From the NCBI GenBank assembly GCA_016748015.1, contig JAAOMT010000222.1, positions 164,626-228,625 of the forward strand: a DNA stretch of 64,000 nucleotides, read 5' to 3'. The notes beneath the pieces are model-generated. The model was not told where the DNA came from. It saw only the letters and a program-made list of their open reading frames with translations, and searched no databases. Shown here piece after piece: positions 1 to 11,526 of this stretch (the stretch's first letter is position 1; each line of letters opens with the position of its first letter). This DNA comes from Geosiphon pyriformis. Lineage: Eukaryota > Glomeromycota > Glomeromycetes > Archaeosporales > Geosiphonaceae. Both the position numbers and the translations under genes were made by a program.

Positions 1-1429
1 ATGGTCCAAATTGCATTTCAATTTAATCTTACAAAAAAAGAAATTGACATAAAAGAAGAAATTATTAATGCAGAATATACAAGAAACATTATTGTAATAC
101 TATAGAACAATTCCAATAAATCTTATATAATTGAATCACAAAAAAAGATTGTCCAAGCTATTTTTCTGTCTTTTATAAAAATACTGTAATTAACTCTAGT
201 TATTATACAAAAAAAATTAGGCTTTACTGCTTGAGAAATTAAAAAGTTTGTCTTAAATAGAAAAAAAAATATACTAGTTAATTTTGTAAAAAATAACAGT
301 AACAAGATAGAATTTATCTATACTAACACTATTATTTTTATTTTTCTATATTAACAATACATTCTAAAAGTAAATCAAAAAATTTAGAATCAAGCTTTTT
401 TATTTAAAGTTGATCCAAAAATCTGTTCTCTAACCAATATTGTTAACCTATATATATTTTTCAAAGCTTACAAATACTTTAAAATTTTTATTCACAATTC
501 TACTGAAAAGATTATTAAGATTTTTAAAGAAATTTTTTTTGGCTTTATTTTTCTGAATACTCAGAATTCTAAGAAACTTTAACCTATTACAAATTTTGCA
601 CAATTGTTTTTATTTTGTGATATTACTTCACAAATATAGAATCTGCCAACAAAAAACTACTCGTTTACACTGGAAAAGATCATTAAATTAAATCTGGGAA
701 ACTTAAATACACTATAACAAATGTAATTTAAGATTCTCTTAAACCAATATGTTAATATATTTGCCAGTAAAAACAAATTTAAATGCATTAATATTATAAA
801 ACATCAAATTAATACAGAAAATACCAGATTTATTAAACAATGAATCTATTAAATAACTTCAGCAGATAATAATCTGATTAAACAAAAAGTATAATAAATG
901 CTAAATAATAGATTAATTAAAGAATTATTAAGTTTTTAGTCCTTTTTAGTAATATTGATTACCAAAAAAATGAGAAAATACAGTTTTGTATAGACTACTA
1001 AAAGCTTAATAATATTACTTAAAAAGATAGCTATTCAATCTTTCTTATTCATTCTTATTCAAAAAATTCTGGATAATCTAAAAAATAAGAAATAGTTTTC
1101 ATTATTAAACTTAGCCAATAGATATTAACAAGTTAAAATAAACTTCAAAAACCAAAAAAAAATGACATTTACTATGTAAGACAGAAATTTTGAATTCAAT
1201 GTAATGCTTTTTGGACTTTACAATACTCCAGTCATCTTACAACATCTTATAAATATTATGTATAAAATTTTTTTTTGGAAATTAATAATAGTATACTTAA
1301 ACAATATCAATGTATTTTTGAAATATTTGATGACTATTTGTTTTACTTTTAACAAGTTTTTGATTGTTTCTAAAGTGCTAAATTAAAACTTAATTCAGAC
1401 AAATGTTTCTTTAAGAAAACTAAACTAAA
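1..1429 (+). pseudogene. Gypsy relic 1, pol fragment: end of dUTPase through RT palm
   Basis: The window opens inside a decayed Ty3/gypsy pol gene. Codons 1-34 (bases 1-105) match the dUTPase segment of gypsy F (46564-46668), including the NAxYTxxI motif-3 region, and end at the same place in a stop. Bases 840-1429 match RT: LNNxLI at 901-920, the KFCIDY-type block near 969-1000 in another frame, then VMLFGLYNTP at about 1201 and the catalytic loop as YLNN (consensus YxDD) near 1290. Many stops and several frameshifts are present. The reading stops at 1429 where a hAT element is inserted and resumes at 4687. It is an old relative of elements E and F, much more diverged than they are from each other. 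What is seen is the homology; its age is inferred from the divergence. Confidence 0.85.
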
Positions 1430-2660
1430 GTTTTAATTGAACCAAATTAAATTAATTTTTCAAAGTATATTCAATTTAAGTTTGACATTAAACTTTTTTA
1501 ACAAGTCTAAGTTCAGTTCAAATTTGGTTTAAAGTTTACAAATTTGTTCAAGTTTGATAGAATTAAAAAAAATATAACTTGTACTATTTGTTTATAAATT
1601 ATTATTTTGTTTAATTACTATAATTAATTAAAAATATATATAAAACTATATATATATAACAATTTTACTTTCCAACTTATCAAAATAAATTTATTATTAG
1701 CATTATTTAATGTTACCAAAAATTCAAAATCCAAAATAACAGAATTTAATAACCAAATAATCCAAATATTAATATATTTAGTAAACATAGTTTTCAAAAT
1801 AAAGTATAAGACTATTTTGATAAGTCTAAATAAATAAAAAAAAAACAGCTAAATATACAGTCTCAAAATATGTACATAAACCATTTTTTTGTGAAACTAT
1901 AAACACTACCAAATTTTTATGATATTATTTAGAAGTTTTTTACTAGAAAATATATGTTACAATAGAAGAATATCATAAAAAAAACAAAATATTTAGAAAG
2001 ATTGTGAGTTAATTGAAAAAATATTTTAACAGATGTGATTGCTATTTTTTTTTATAATTTTTGGCCAATCTAATTAGAAAACTGCTTTAGTCTTTTGTAG
2101 TAATTGCTATTAACATTGATAATAAAAAACTTTGTAACATAATTATTATTTGGCTTATCAATTACTAGTGATTATTTTTTATAGTAAAAAATTTGAATTA
2201 ATCAAAATATTCTAATATTTAAATCCCATTTCTCAATCTGTTTGTGTTGATATAATTAAGAATAAAGTTATGAAACTCTATGTTTTAGATAAACAAAAAT
2301 TAAGAGTAATTACTATTTTTATTATGAAATGTCTTTTTTTTTATCTATATTTATAACATAATAAACTAGATACTATCAAGTCCAAAATTTTTTTATATTA
2401 GATTTTTGAATATTTTCTAATAACAAAGTCTTTATTTCTTTTATTACTTATTATATTAATAACAATTAGAATCTTTAACAAACAATAATTGATTTTAGAT
2501 TAATAAATAGATAACATAATAGAATAAATATTACAAACAGATTTTTAAAGTATTAAAAAATTATAAAATTACATCAAAAATATATACATATATTTTTGCA
2601 TAAATTTGGGTTAGTTAATAACCAATGTTAAAATCAGCATACTATATAGTATATTAGTAT

Positions 2661-2878
2661 TATTTGAAGCTCAGAGTTATCATAGTGTTTATATTATTAA
2701 AAATTGCATTTTTTAATGTTGGTTTAAATTAGTTTTTATTATTGCTTTAGAGCTAAATTTTCAGCATTATTATCATTTAAAACTCAAAGTACTATAGTGC
2801 CCATATTATCAAAAATAGCATTTTTTTAATATTAGCTTAAGTGGTTTTTATTATTGTTTCAAGCCAAATTTTTAGCCA
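2661..2878. repeat. Degenerate tandem duplication, period about 112 bp
   Basis: Two adjacent copies begin with TTTGAAGCTCAGAGTTATCA (from about 2663) and a TTTAAAACTCAAAGTACTA-type copy (from about 2774). Both continue through a CATATTATCAAAAAT-like segment, a T-run, and a GCCAAATTTT-like end. The unit lies inside the hAT relic upstream of the recognisable transposase blocks. It is an internal duplication of the transposon, with no visible function. Confidence 0.6.
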
Positions 2879-2974
2879 AAAAAGTTAAAAAAAAGTTTAA
2901 GAAAAAGTTACACTTACTCTTTTTTTATACAAATTTATCATTAATTTTATTAGTTATAACTTAATTTTTTTTGA

Positions 2975-4415
2975 CAGCTTTTTGTTATTACCTTTAATAA
3001 TACTGCAAATAATAGTACTTTTATAAAAGAATTAGTAAAAAAATTAGAAGAGAAAAACATTCAATAAAACTTGAAAGATCTTTGATTTTAATGCTTTAAT
3101 CATATTTTAAACTTGGCAGTACAAATAGCTCTAGATAAAATAAAAAATGCTATTTTTAAGATATTTGTTAAAAACCCAAACCAAATATATTTATCTGAAA
3201 TTTTTTTAATATAAACTTTGTATAAATTAAAGATTAGAGAACTTAATTCTGCAATTTGTATTTTATCTTAAAGTTTTAAGCTTCTTAAATACATTTGTAA
3301 TACATGTCAAATTAAATACTATAAACTTATTCTAGATTGTTTTACTTAGTAAAATTCTACTTACAAAATAGTTAAGAATAAGTTATTTTTTAAATTAACA
3401 AGTTATTTATTTCTGATTTCATATATTTTGAATATAAAATTCTAACTGTAAATTTATAGACATTAAACACCTTTATTAGCACTTATATTGATCTTTATCA
3501 ATATGTTATTTTACATGATTAGTAAGCTGTTTTCAATAAAATTGCTAAATTTCTTAAACTATTTAAAGATATTATGGTCAAAATATTAGCTAGTTTAAAT
3601 AATACTGTCTTTTCAATTATTTTTCTCTTTAATATTATTTTTAATTACATTAAAAACACAGTTGATGATAATAAATTTGGTAAAAAATTATAATTTCGAT
3701 TGTATTTATTTGGTTATTTATTTAACATATTTAATATTAAATCCATTACTTGTCATGACAGCTAAAGCAACAAAAAAAAAGTTGGTTGAATATTACTCTA
3801 AAACAAATACAATTGTAATACTCTGTACTGTATTGGATTCAAAGAGAAAATTCTATTATTTTACAAAGAGGAAATTTTTGGATGACAATATTAATAAAAT
3901 TAAAAAATTATAAGTTATTAATTTATTTAAATGGTTTTATTTTCTAACTCTTATACAATAAATAAATCTTTAAAATGTGTACTTTTTTTAAAATGAAATA
4001 CACACTAAACATTATACCAACATCAAATAACAGTTTTTTGTTAAATGGCAATTTTAATAATACTATAGTATCAGTTATATAATTTATATTAGAGACAGAC
4101 TTTGATGATAATAAAAAACTTAATGAAATTGATTATTATATTTTTGAAAAGATGGCCAATAGAAAAATGAATATAATGGCATGATAGAAGATATATTACA
4201 AAAAATATTTATCTAAATTAACATTTTATTAATAATTTAATATTTAGATACATTAAACACAATTTTTTTATCTTATATGTATAACTTGTAATTATTTGAC
4301 AATCCAAGAATTATTTGTTGCTTTTGAACGTGCTTTTTCTGCAGGTAAGAATATAATTACAGATATGAGATCTTACTTAGTGCCTAAAACTATAAAAACA
4401 GTACAGTGTTTTTGA
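2975..4415 (+). pseudogene. hAT-family transposase remnant (RNase H-like fold plus dimerisation domain)
   Basis: Blocks in hAT order are visible despite frameshifts. An NTANNSTFIKEL segment (about 2985-3030) corresponds to the DNASNN region. CFNHILNLAVQIAL (3092-3133) corresponds to the CxxHxLNLAV block. An 83-codon open stretch (3662-3913) carries AKKKLxxYYSKTN and VLDSKRKFYYF, equivalent to the VLDPRxKLxYF block. FAFERAFSAGKNIITDMRS (about 4319-4375) is the hAT C-terminal dimerisation domain. A family transposase is about 600-700 aa and cuts and pastes the element. Here the N-terminal BED-type zinc finger is not recognisable in 1900-2950 and no frame is open for long, so the protein is dead. 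The RICESLEEPER/ZBED-like subgroup is my inference. Confidence 0.85.
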
Positions 4416-4686
4416 TTATAAATACAGAAACCATTAAAAAAAAATTAAATAATAATATAATATAATATAATGTTTTTAATAGTCAAACTTGAACATATTT
4501 ATAAATTTCGAATTGAACTTGAACCAGATTTGTTGTATGTGTTTGGGTTCAGTTCAAGTTCAGTAATTTTAAGTTTGGTTTAAGTTTAAGTTCAAAATTT
4601 TGCCAAATTTTCTGTTTAAGTTTGGTTTAATTTAGTGGTTTGATTAAACTTGAACCAAACCAAACTGAACATCAGAACTCTAAACC

Positions 4687-6700
4687 AAACTAAAATTTCT
4701 GAAACACATAATAGATAAAGATAGAGTAAAACCAAATTCCAACAAGATTAAAAAGGTCAAAAACTTTCTAGCTTTAACCAATTTATGAAAACTAAGTGAA
4801 TTTTTAAGACTGGCTAGATATTATTGCAGATATGTTAAAAACTTCTTAGACATTACAAAACCACTTCATTATCTACTGTCAAAACATATTCTATGCTTAT
4901 AAAGAAAATAACAGCAAAAAATTTCAATTATTTTAAGCAATGTTTAATAAAAGCACTAATATTAATTTATTTAAACTTCAATACATACTTTATCATTATT
5001 ATAGATGTTTCAAAGAATACATTAGAAGCTGTTTTGTTACAAATCAAACCAGACAATTGAAAACACTTAATCACCTATACTAGTTGCAGTATTAGTGCAG
5101 TAAAAAAAATATATAGCATAACAGATTTGAAATGTTTTACTATTTATTAAGCAGTACAAAATTGGAGATACTACCTTTGCCAATTATTTAACCTATATAT
5201 GGATCACAAAAAACTTATTTAGTTACTTAGCAAGTTATAACAAGAAAAAAGATATATATAATAGAGTACTTATCTGCAACAATTTCCATACAAAGTATAT
5301 TATAAAAAAGAAACCAAAAATACCAATGCTAACAGTTTATCAAAAATAATACAAATCTGACCTTAAACTCATAAATACAACCACCTATTAATAATTACAC
5401 CAGTATTTATTAATACTGTAGTTTAAGAAAAAATTATCTTAACAGAAACAAAGTATTATATAGAAACAAGCTCATAATTACTTTATTCAAAATAATCAAT
5501 TATACTATTAAGAATGCTAAAACTGTACTACCTTATAACAAATTATAAAAAACAATAAAAAAAAACTGTTTTGTATAGCATATACTCTAATTAAACTGCA
5601 GAACACTTTAACAAAAACATTACTCTAGAAAAAATAATAAATATATATTATTGTGATTTATTTTAGTTGGAAATTCATTTAATAAAATTGGGATCAATTT
5701 GGTTGGTTTTTTTTCAATTATATCTAAAAAAAATTGTTATATTATTGTAGCTATAAACTATTTTACCAAATAGCTTAAAGCCAAAGCTATTTAAGTGGCC
5801 AATGTTAAAACAATAGCTGAATTTGTGTATTAGAATCTAATTTGCCAACATGGATGTCTGAAAAAATTATTTTCTAACCAAAAAACTCATTTTTTTAATA
5901 ACATATTAGCTGAACTAAGCCAAAAATTTAAAATAAAGCAATTATTATTATCACTATATTATTTACAAATAAATAAACTGGTAGAAAAATTTAACTAAAT
6001 ATTGTATAAAACATTAGCAAAAATAAATTACAAAAATACACAAAAATAAGACTTATTTATACTTTTTGTATTATTTATATACTAAACATTAAAGCAAATA
6101 CTATCCAATTTACATTATTTAAACTAGTTTATAAAAGAAAAGTTATCATATCTATTAAACAAGAAATACTTTTTTTCTTAATAAAAACAATTACTAAAGA
6201 AAATTTTAAAGCTATTTTGTACCAAAAAACATACCAGCTTATAAAAACATTAAAAAACAATTATAAAACAACAGTTAATAATATTAATAATACTCAAAAA
6301 TAACAGAAAAACATAACAATTGCCTATTTAACCAACCAGTTGAATTTAAGATTGAAAACAAAATATAGTTATATTGTACTAAAACTAAAAAACAGTGGAA
6401 TAAAAAGTTTAATTCAAAATAAGATAAATTATTTTACATATACAAAGTTTTAAGCAATAAAGCTTATAAATTATAATTAAAGAAAAAATTTTTAAAGAAA
6501 ATAGTGCATAAAAATTGTCTAAAAATTTATCATATCAATTAAAAGTTATTGTCATTTATATCTCAACTAAAAACACATATTTTATTAATTAGATTAGAAG
6601 ATATATTATAAGATCTGGAACCAATTATTATTATTAAAACAAAAAATTATAAAAATAATTTTACGCTAAATAATAATTCAAATTTTTGTTAATAATACTA
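4687..6700 (+). pseudogene. Gypsy relic 1, continued: RT end, RNase H, integrase
   Basis: The continuation starts with the RT thumb (KFLKHIIDKD, then ALTNL, LSEFLRLARYY) matching gypsy F 47990-48130. Sequence at 4980-5380 follows the RNase H and connection region at low quality. Integrase core is visible at 5670-6060: GINLVGFF in place of the catalytic DLVGP block, VAINYFTK, FVYxNLICQHGC, then SNQKTHF where SDQGTHF is expected. Catalytic aspartates are therefore lost. The segment at 6560-6650 matches the end of pol in F (LEDIL, DLEPIIIIK). Stops and frameshifts are dense. The copy ends at the poly-T start of LINE A; the region of the extra 3' ORF is missing. Confidence 0.8.
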
Positions 6701-6837
6701 TTTTTTTTTTTTTTATTACGTTTTATGAGTGAGGTCCAAACACTACCTAGAGCTATACATCAAAGAAATGACATAAACTAAGTGTAAATCATGCTCTTTC
6801 TACACGCGACCAGCCACTTAGGCTGATCAAGACAATA
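6701..6837 (-). other. LINE A 3' untranslated region and poly-A tail
   Basis: Reading the minus strand, the ORF2 stop TAG is followed by a 120-base region shared with B, C, D and, more diverged, G. Recognisable pieces are TGTAGAAAG, GATTTACACTTAG and GACCTCACTCATAAAA, and then an A-tract of 14. In LINEs this end is where the reverse transcriptase starts copying. Confidence 0.8.
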
Positions 6838-9800
6838 CTATGCAGCTATATGTACCAAAACAGAATCACCAACACCAGAAAAAAAAAAACATTGTTTATG
6901 AAAGCCAAAACGAACGCCAAGAGCTTCAGCCACACCAAGTAGCCTAATGATGCCAGCCGAGAACCTAGAAGCCAAGCCAGGGATTGAGATAGGAACTGAA
7001 CCATCAAGTGGGATGAGATTATTTTTTTCCATAAATGCATGATGCTTAACTTGAACTAACCAAATATCATTCCTAAAAGCAAAACTAAGGGAATGCACAA
7101 ACTCAACAATATTCGAACTAGCAACCTTGTGAGATTTGAAAACAGAAACAGTTTCATGAAGCCACTCACTAAAAACAAACCCTTTAAAGAGAGCCATAAA
7201 TACAGAAACATTAGAGGCACAAGAAGACAACAATTACAGCATGCAGGAAGAAGAGAGAGACAGGCCAGAAAGTATCCTCCAAGATTTCGAACATGGATTC
7301 AGTATCTAAAGACATGCAGAGTCATCAACCTTGTAAGAGAAAACATGATCTGATGTCTCTACCTCACCACAATATAAGCACAATATGCTGGGGTATCTTC
7401 TGTTATATAGGCATTTACGAACAGCAATAGGTAGCCGGTGGTGCAATGCCTTCATAAAAAAACTGCATGCATCTGCTATAGGCTTGCTAGTGTGGCCAGT
7501 GGCCATGTGTGAATCAGGATGCCATACCAGTAAAGAACAGGACCAATCAATGTCTGCAAACAAACTGGCAGGCAGAAATTTAGAACCAGAACCAATCTCC
7601 CAGTGCACACGACTGATGGAACAAAAAATATCATGAACAAAATGCCTAAAATTGCCAAAAACAGCCTTACCATCTGCCAACAAGAAGCGCGCATACAATT
7701 GAGAAGGAAGGAACCAGCCCGAGTGAAAAGAAGCCCCAGCTATAACATCAGCACGTTCATTTCCAATCACATCAGAGTGACTTTTCACTTTGTGCCATTC
7801 AACCATCAAATTTTTGCCACAAATAACATTTACAATATGCTGGTGTTCAACCCAACAACAATTGTGAAAATTCGGACGCACCAGACCCAATTCTGACTTG
7901 CAGGCATCTAGAGCAGCTTGACTATCAGAGAACAGATGAACAAAACTAGAATGGAAGACACACTCCAGTGCCAGTACAATAGCTTGCATTTCCGCCAAAG
8001 TAGAAGACAACAGACCCAAAACTCCAACACCCAAACCCAGATCAATATCACTGAAAAAAACTCCAGCCCCAGCCACACAATTCTTGGTACCAAGGTTTGT
8101 TAGAGACCCATCCGTATAAACAGAAATGCTACTAGAAAGAACTTGGGAAAGCTGATCACGAACCAACACAAAGCCAGGAGAGGCGAGAATACTCTGAAGA
8201 CTCACATTAACCAAAGCAAGAGAAGGGGCATGAGGAAAAGACATACCAGACAGGAACTCGACAGAAAGCATAAACCACTTAGGAGTCAGGCCACAGGAGT
8301 CCAACCTCTTCCACCGTTTGAATTTGTACCAGTCAAACATGGCACCATGACAATCATGAAGTTGGTCAACAAAGGCAATGCTATATCGCTGGAGTGAAGG
8401 AAGGGACCTGACAAATCTAGACTTACTGAGAACAGTAGACATGGGTATTCCACCACAAAGCCAAAATAGACTATCAAAAAAACCACTCAAAGATAAATTG
8501 CAATTGAGGAAAACACAAACGACCCCCACTAAAAAGTTATTTAAAGGGCTGACTCGAACACGAACAGGAACACTCAAAGGATGAACAGGGCGCCAGCACA
8601 AAACTTGTAAGTCATGAGACCTGTGGGAGAATAGGCAACCCAGAATTCCCACTGAGTTTGCAAAACAAATAAGGGAAGCAACTTTACTCTCCGATTGAAT
8701 CTGGACAAAAGATTTCAACCCATAGAATGAAGGGTAATGAATCGTGTCACTAGGAAAATCAAGAGGTAATCCAGACTTGGATTTCAAGCCCCTGCAAATC
8801 AAAGCATCCCACTTATTACACACACTAACAAGAACAAAACTAAACTGAGTCCTATAACTGATGATGGGGTGGAGGACAGCTGACACTAAATATAGAAATT
8901 GTTTGTCCGATACGGTCTTTTTTAGAACCAAATTGATAAAAAAACAAACATCTGAATGTGCCTTTGCCAGGCTGGGCTTTGACAGTCTTTCAGATGACAC
9001 AAAGATACCCAGATAACGATGTGATTTGCCTGATTTAGCTATTGAAATAGAAGACCCATTAATGAAAAGAGAAGGTGTACTGGCACGGCTATTAATTGGA
9101 ATGATCACTGTCTTATCATTATTAATAGAAATATCATTGATGCGGAAAAATTCACTAGCCACATCAAGAATGTGTTGAGTGGCAGTCTGACTGCTACCTA
9201 CTCAGATTGTATTGTCCACAAAAGTGCCAGCAGTGAAGAAAGACGACAAACCAGCCTGAGACTCCACACAGCCCGTCTTAGCAACAAAATAAGAGTTTAA
9301 CCTGTAACCATACACACTTTCCTGCCTCTTAACTTTGTACAAGAGAGGATCATAAAATATATGCCAAAGAAGAGGTGAAAACACCTCCCCTTGGTCCAAG
9401 CCATCGTGTACATGATAACCATTTGTTAACCCAAAATCAGTCATAACCCAGTTGGTGTAACCACCATGAATATTTCCAAAAAACCTAATAAATCTGCAGC
9501 ACATTTTTATTCTAACCAAACTTTTCTTAAGATGATCCCAACCGACCAAGTCATATGCTTTCCACATGTCTTGTAAAACCAGCCAGAGCTCCCGGTTTTT
9601 TTCAAGAGCATCTTCGATTACCGAACCAATTGCAAAAATGGGAGACTGAGTTGTAGTGCCTTTGAGAACTGAAAAATTGTCCCCACGAAGAACATTAAAC
9701 TTGCTACATGCCAAAGAGATCCTATCAAAGAGAATTTTGGAAAGAATTTTTTGAGCCGTCTCAATTAGAACAATAGGACAAGTGTTTGTGAGCATGTCTT

Positions 9801-11526
9801 CCCATTCATAAGATTTGGGAATCATCAACACCCAGGCTTCCTTCCAAGCACCGGGCATAAACTCACCACAAAGACAAGAATTAATGAGCACCAAGAGCAT
9901 ATCAAGAACAGATTTGTCACAGTGCTTCCAAAGTTTATTGGAGATGTCTAAGAGACCAACAGTCTTGCCATCAGGTAGGTCAGAGACCATGCCAAACATC
10001 TTATCAAAACTAACACAGCTCATCACATCTAAAAAAGCACCATCAAACACGTAATTCAAAGGCCGATATTGGCGAAACCAATTTTCTGGAATATCAAGAA
10101 CCACTCCATGTTTACGAGTCCACCCCTCCATAATCTTATCTACTTTTTTTTTAACAGGATCAGGTTCCAAATACAGCTCATCACCAATGACCAAATGATC
10201 CAAAACCACCTTGCAGAAAGATCTTTCCAAGACACTTCTAATAGTATGACTCTTGTTAGATTCAAAGCTCTCCATCCTCTTATCAATAGCAGATCTGATT
10301 TGTGAATTTTTAGCACGTTTTGATTCTGACAACTTTGAGGCACAATAAGACTTCCTGGTTTTGGACAGAGCTGAACAAATGTCGTCAAAAGGAGACCTTG
10401 AGAAAAAAAAAGACCTTACTACAGCAGCATCAGCAGAATCAAGCAATTCTCAAGTATCAAGCAATGATACAAACACATCACAATCAACAGAATGGGAAGC
10501 TTTGACCAACTTGGACACCAAAAGTTCTAACTTATGGAACCTGGATGAATGCTTAGTGAAAACACCGTCATAATCTTTAAACCATTTTTTTCTGAAAACT
10601 TCACTCGCCGAAAAGCTCATTGTTTTCTGAACAGCATCCCACATCATATCCAAATCTGACAGTTTCCTGGTGGCTAAGAAATCATCAGAGAACATGGCAG
10701 CATTCACTGCTGTGGCCTCCTTGAATCTCAACCACAAGACAACACCAGCATCCTTAAAATTGTACTTCCAATGATCCCTATTGGCCTGCTTGCAAACAGA
10801 ACACAAATGTGTATCCAAGAGACCACCTAAACCAATCAATGCAGAGATGGCATGATGGTCAGTATCAAAGAAATCGGACACATCTAGAACATCATAATCC
10901 ACAATAGCATTGACCAAATTGGGAAACACAAAAAGATAATCAATTGTTTTTGTCACATCTCAGAAATTATTCCATGTTGGAACTTTCACAAACGAACTAC
11001 CAACAAAAAAGTTAACTAGACTCAAGCTACCACACTTTCTAAAACTGGCGCTTCTACACAAACCATCTTCATTGAAGTCACCATCTAAGACCACAAAGGA
11101 TGATTCATTCACAGCACTAGCAATCAAAGCATTCACATCATCGGCCTGAGAAAAGCGCACCAAAGCTGACGCACCAGCATACAGACCCAAAATAAAAACC
11201 AAGAGTTTATTCCTAAAAAACAACTTAACAGAAATAAGATGACCAGGGACCTCAGAAACTTTGTACACGTGCTTGGCCAGAGAATTGTTTATAATGATTG
11301 CCACCCCAGAACCAAGATGACCAGAATTCAAACCAGAAATGAAGACCCGAACACCATCAAATTTGCTAGCAAACCAAGGCCGAATCTTATCTTTTAACTT
11401 CGTCTCAGTAACAATTGAAACTAAATTGTTCCTATCTCTGTGCCAACGTATAATGTCCTCTTGCTTTGCTGAATTGTTCATTTTCCTGACATTACACGTG
11501 GCTATTTTCCATATTAAATCATTCAT
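6838..11526 (-). pseudogene. LINE A ORF2: endonuclease - RT - RNase H polyprotein with five in-frame stops
   Basis: A single reading frame of 1563 codons with no net frameshift. The ATG at 11526 is chosen because it overlaps the ORF1 stop as ATGA, as in the other copies. Domains in order: APE-type endonuclease (CNVR, ETKL, GDFNED, IDY, TDHHA), RT (motif A LQDMWKAYD, motif B GLDQGEVFSPLLW, motif C FVDN at 9211-9219), RNase H (YTDGS, LAEMQAI, FSDSQAA, KVKSHSDVIGNERAD), a C-terminal CxxC finger whose last Cys is Tyr, and a conserved C-terminal extension. Stops lie at 10962 (Arg to TGA), 10452 and 9204 (Trp to TGA), 7308 (Gln to TAG) and about 7236 (Gln to TAA), all explainable by C-to-T or G-to-A changes. 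The second catalytic Asp of RT is Asn. The protein would nick target DNA and prime cDNA synthesis there; this copy cannot. Confidence 0.92.

Larger units (their letters stand above)
1430..4686 (+). mobile_element. Decayed hAT DNA transposon inserted in gypsy relic 1
   Basis: The insert interrupts the gypsy RT coding sequence and is flanked by a perfect 8-bp duplication AAACTAAA (1422-1429 and 4687-4694), the duplication size expected for hAT. Removing the insert and one copy rejoins the gypsy reading KxxLKFLKH without a frame change. The ends are only weakly inverted (GTTTTA at the left, reverse complement GGTTTAGAG at the right). Both subterminal regions (1440-1560 and 4480-4690) are full of short GTTCAAGTT / GTTTGGTTT-like motifs, as in hAT subterminal repeats. 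The interior carries transposase remnants. A-rich target sequence makes a chance 8-bp match more likely than usual, but the coding continuity supports the borders. Confidence 0.8.

Noticed and set aside
3662-3913. Independent small gene
   Set aside because: It is an internal open stretch of the hAT transposase (YYSKTN and VLDSKRKFYYF blocks).
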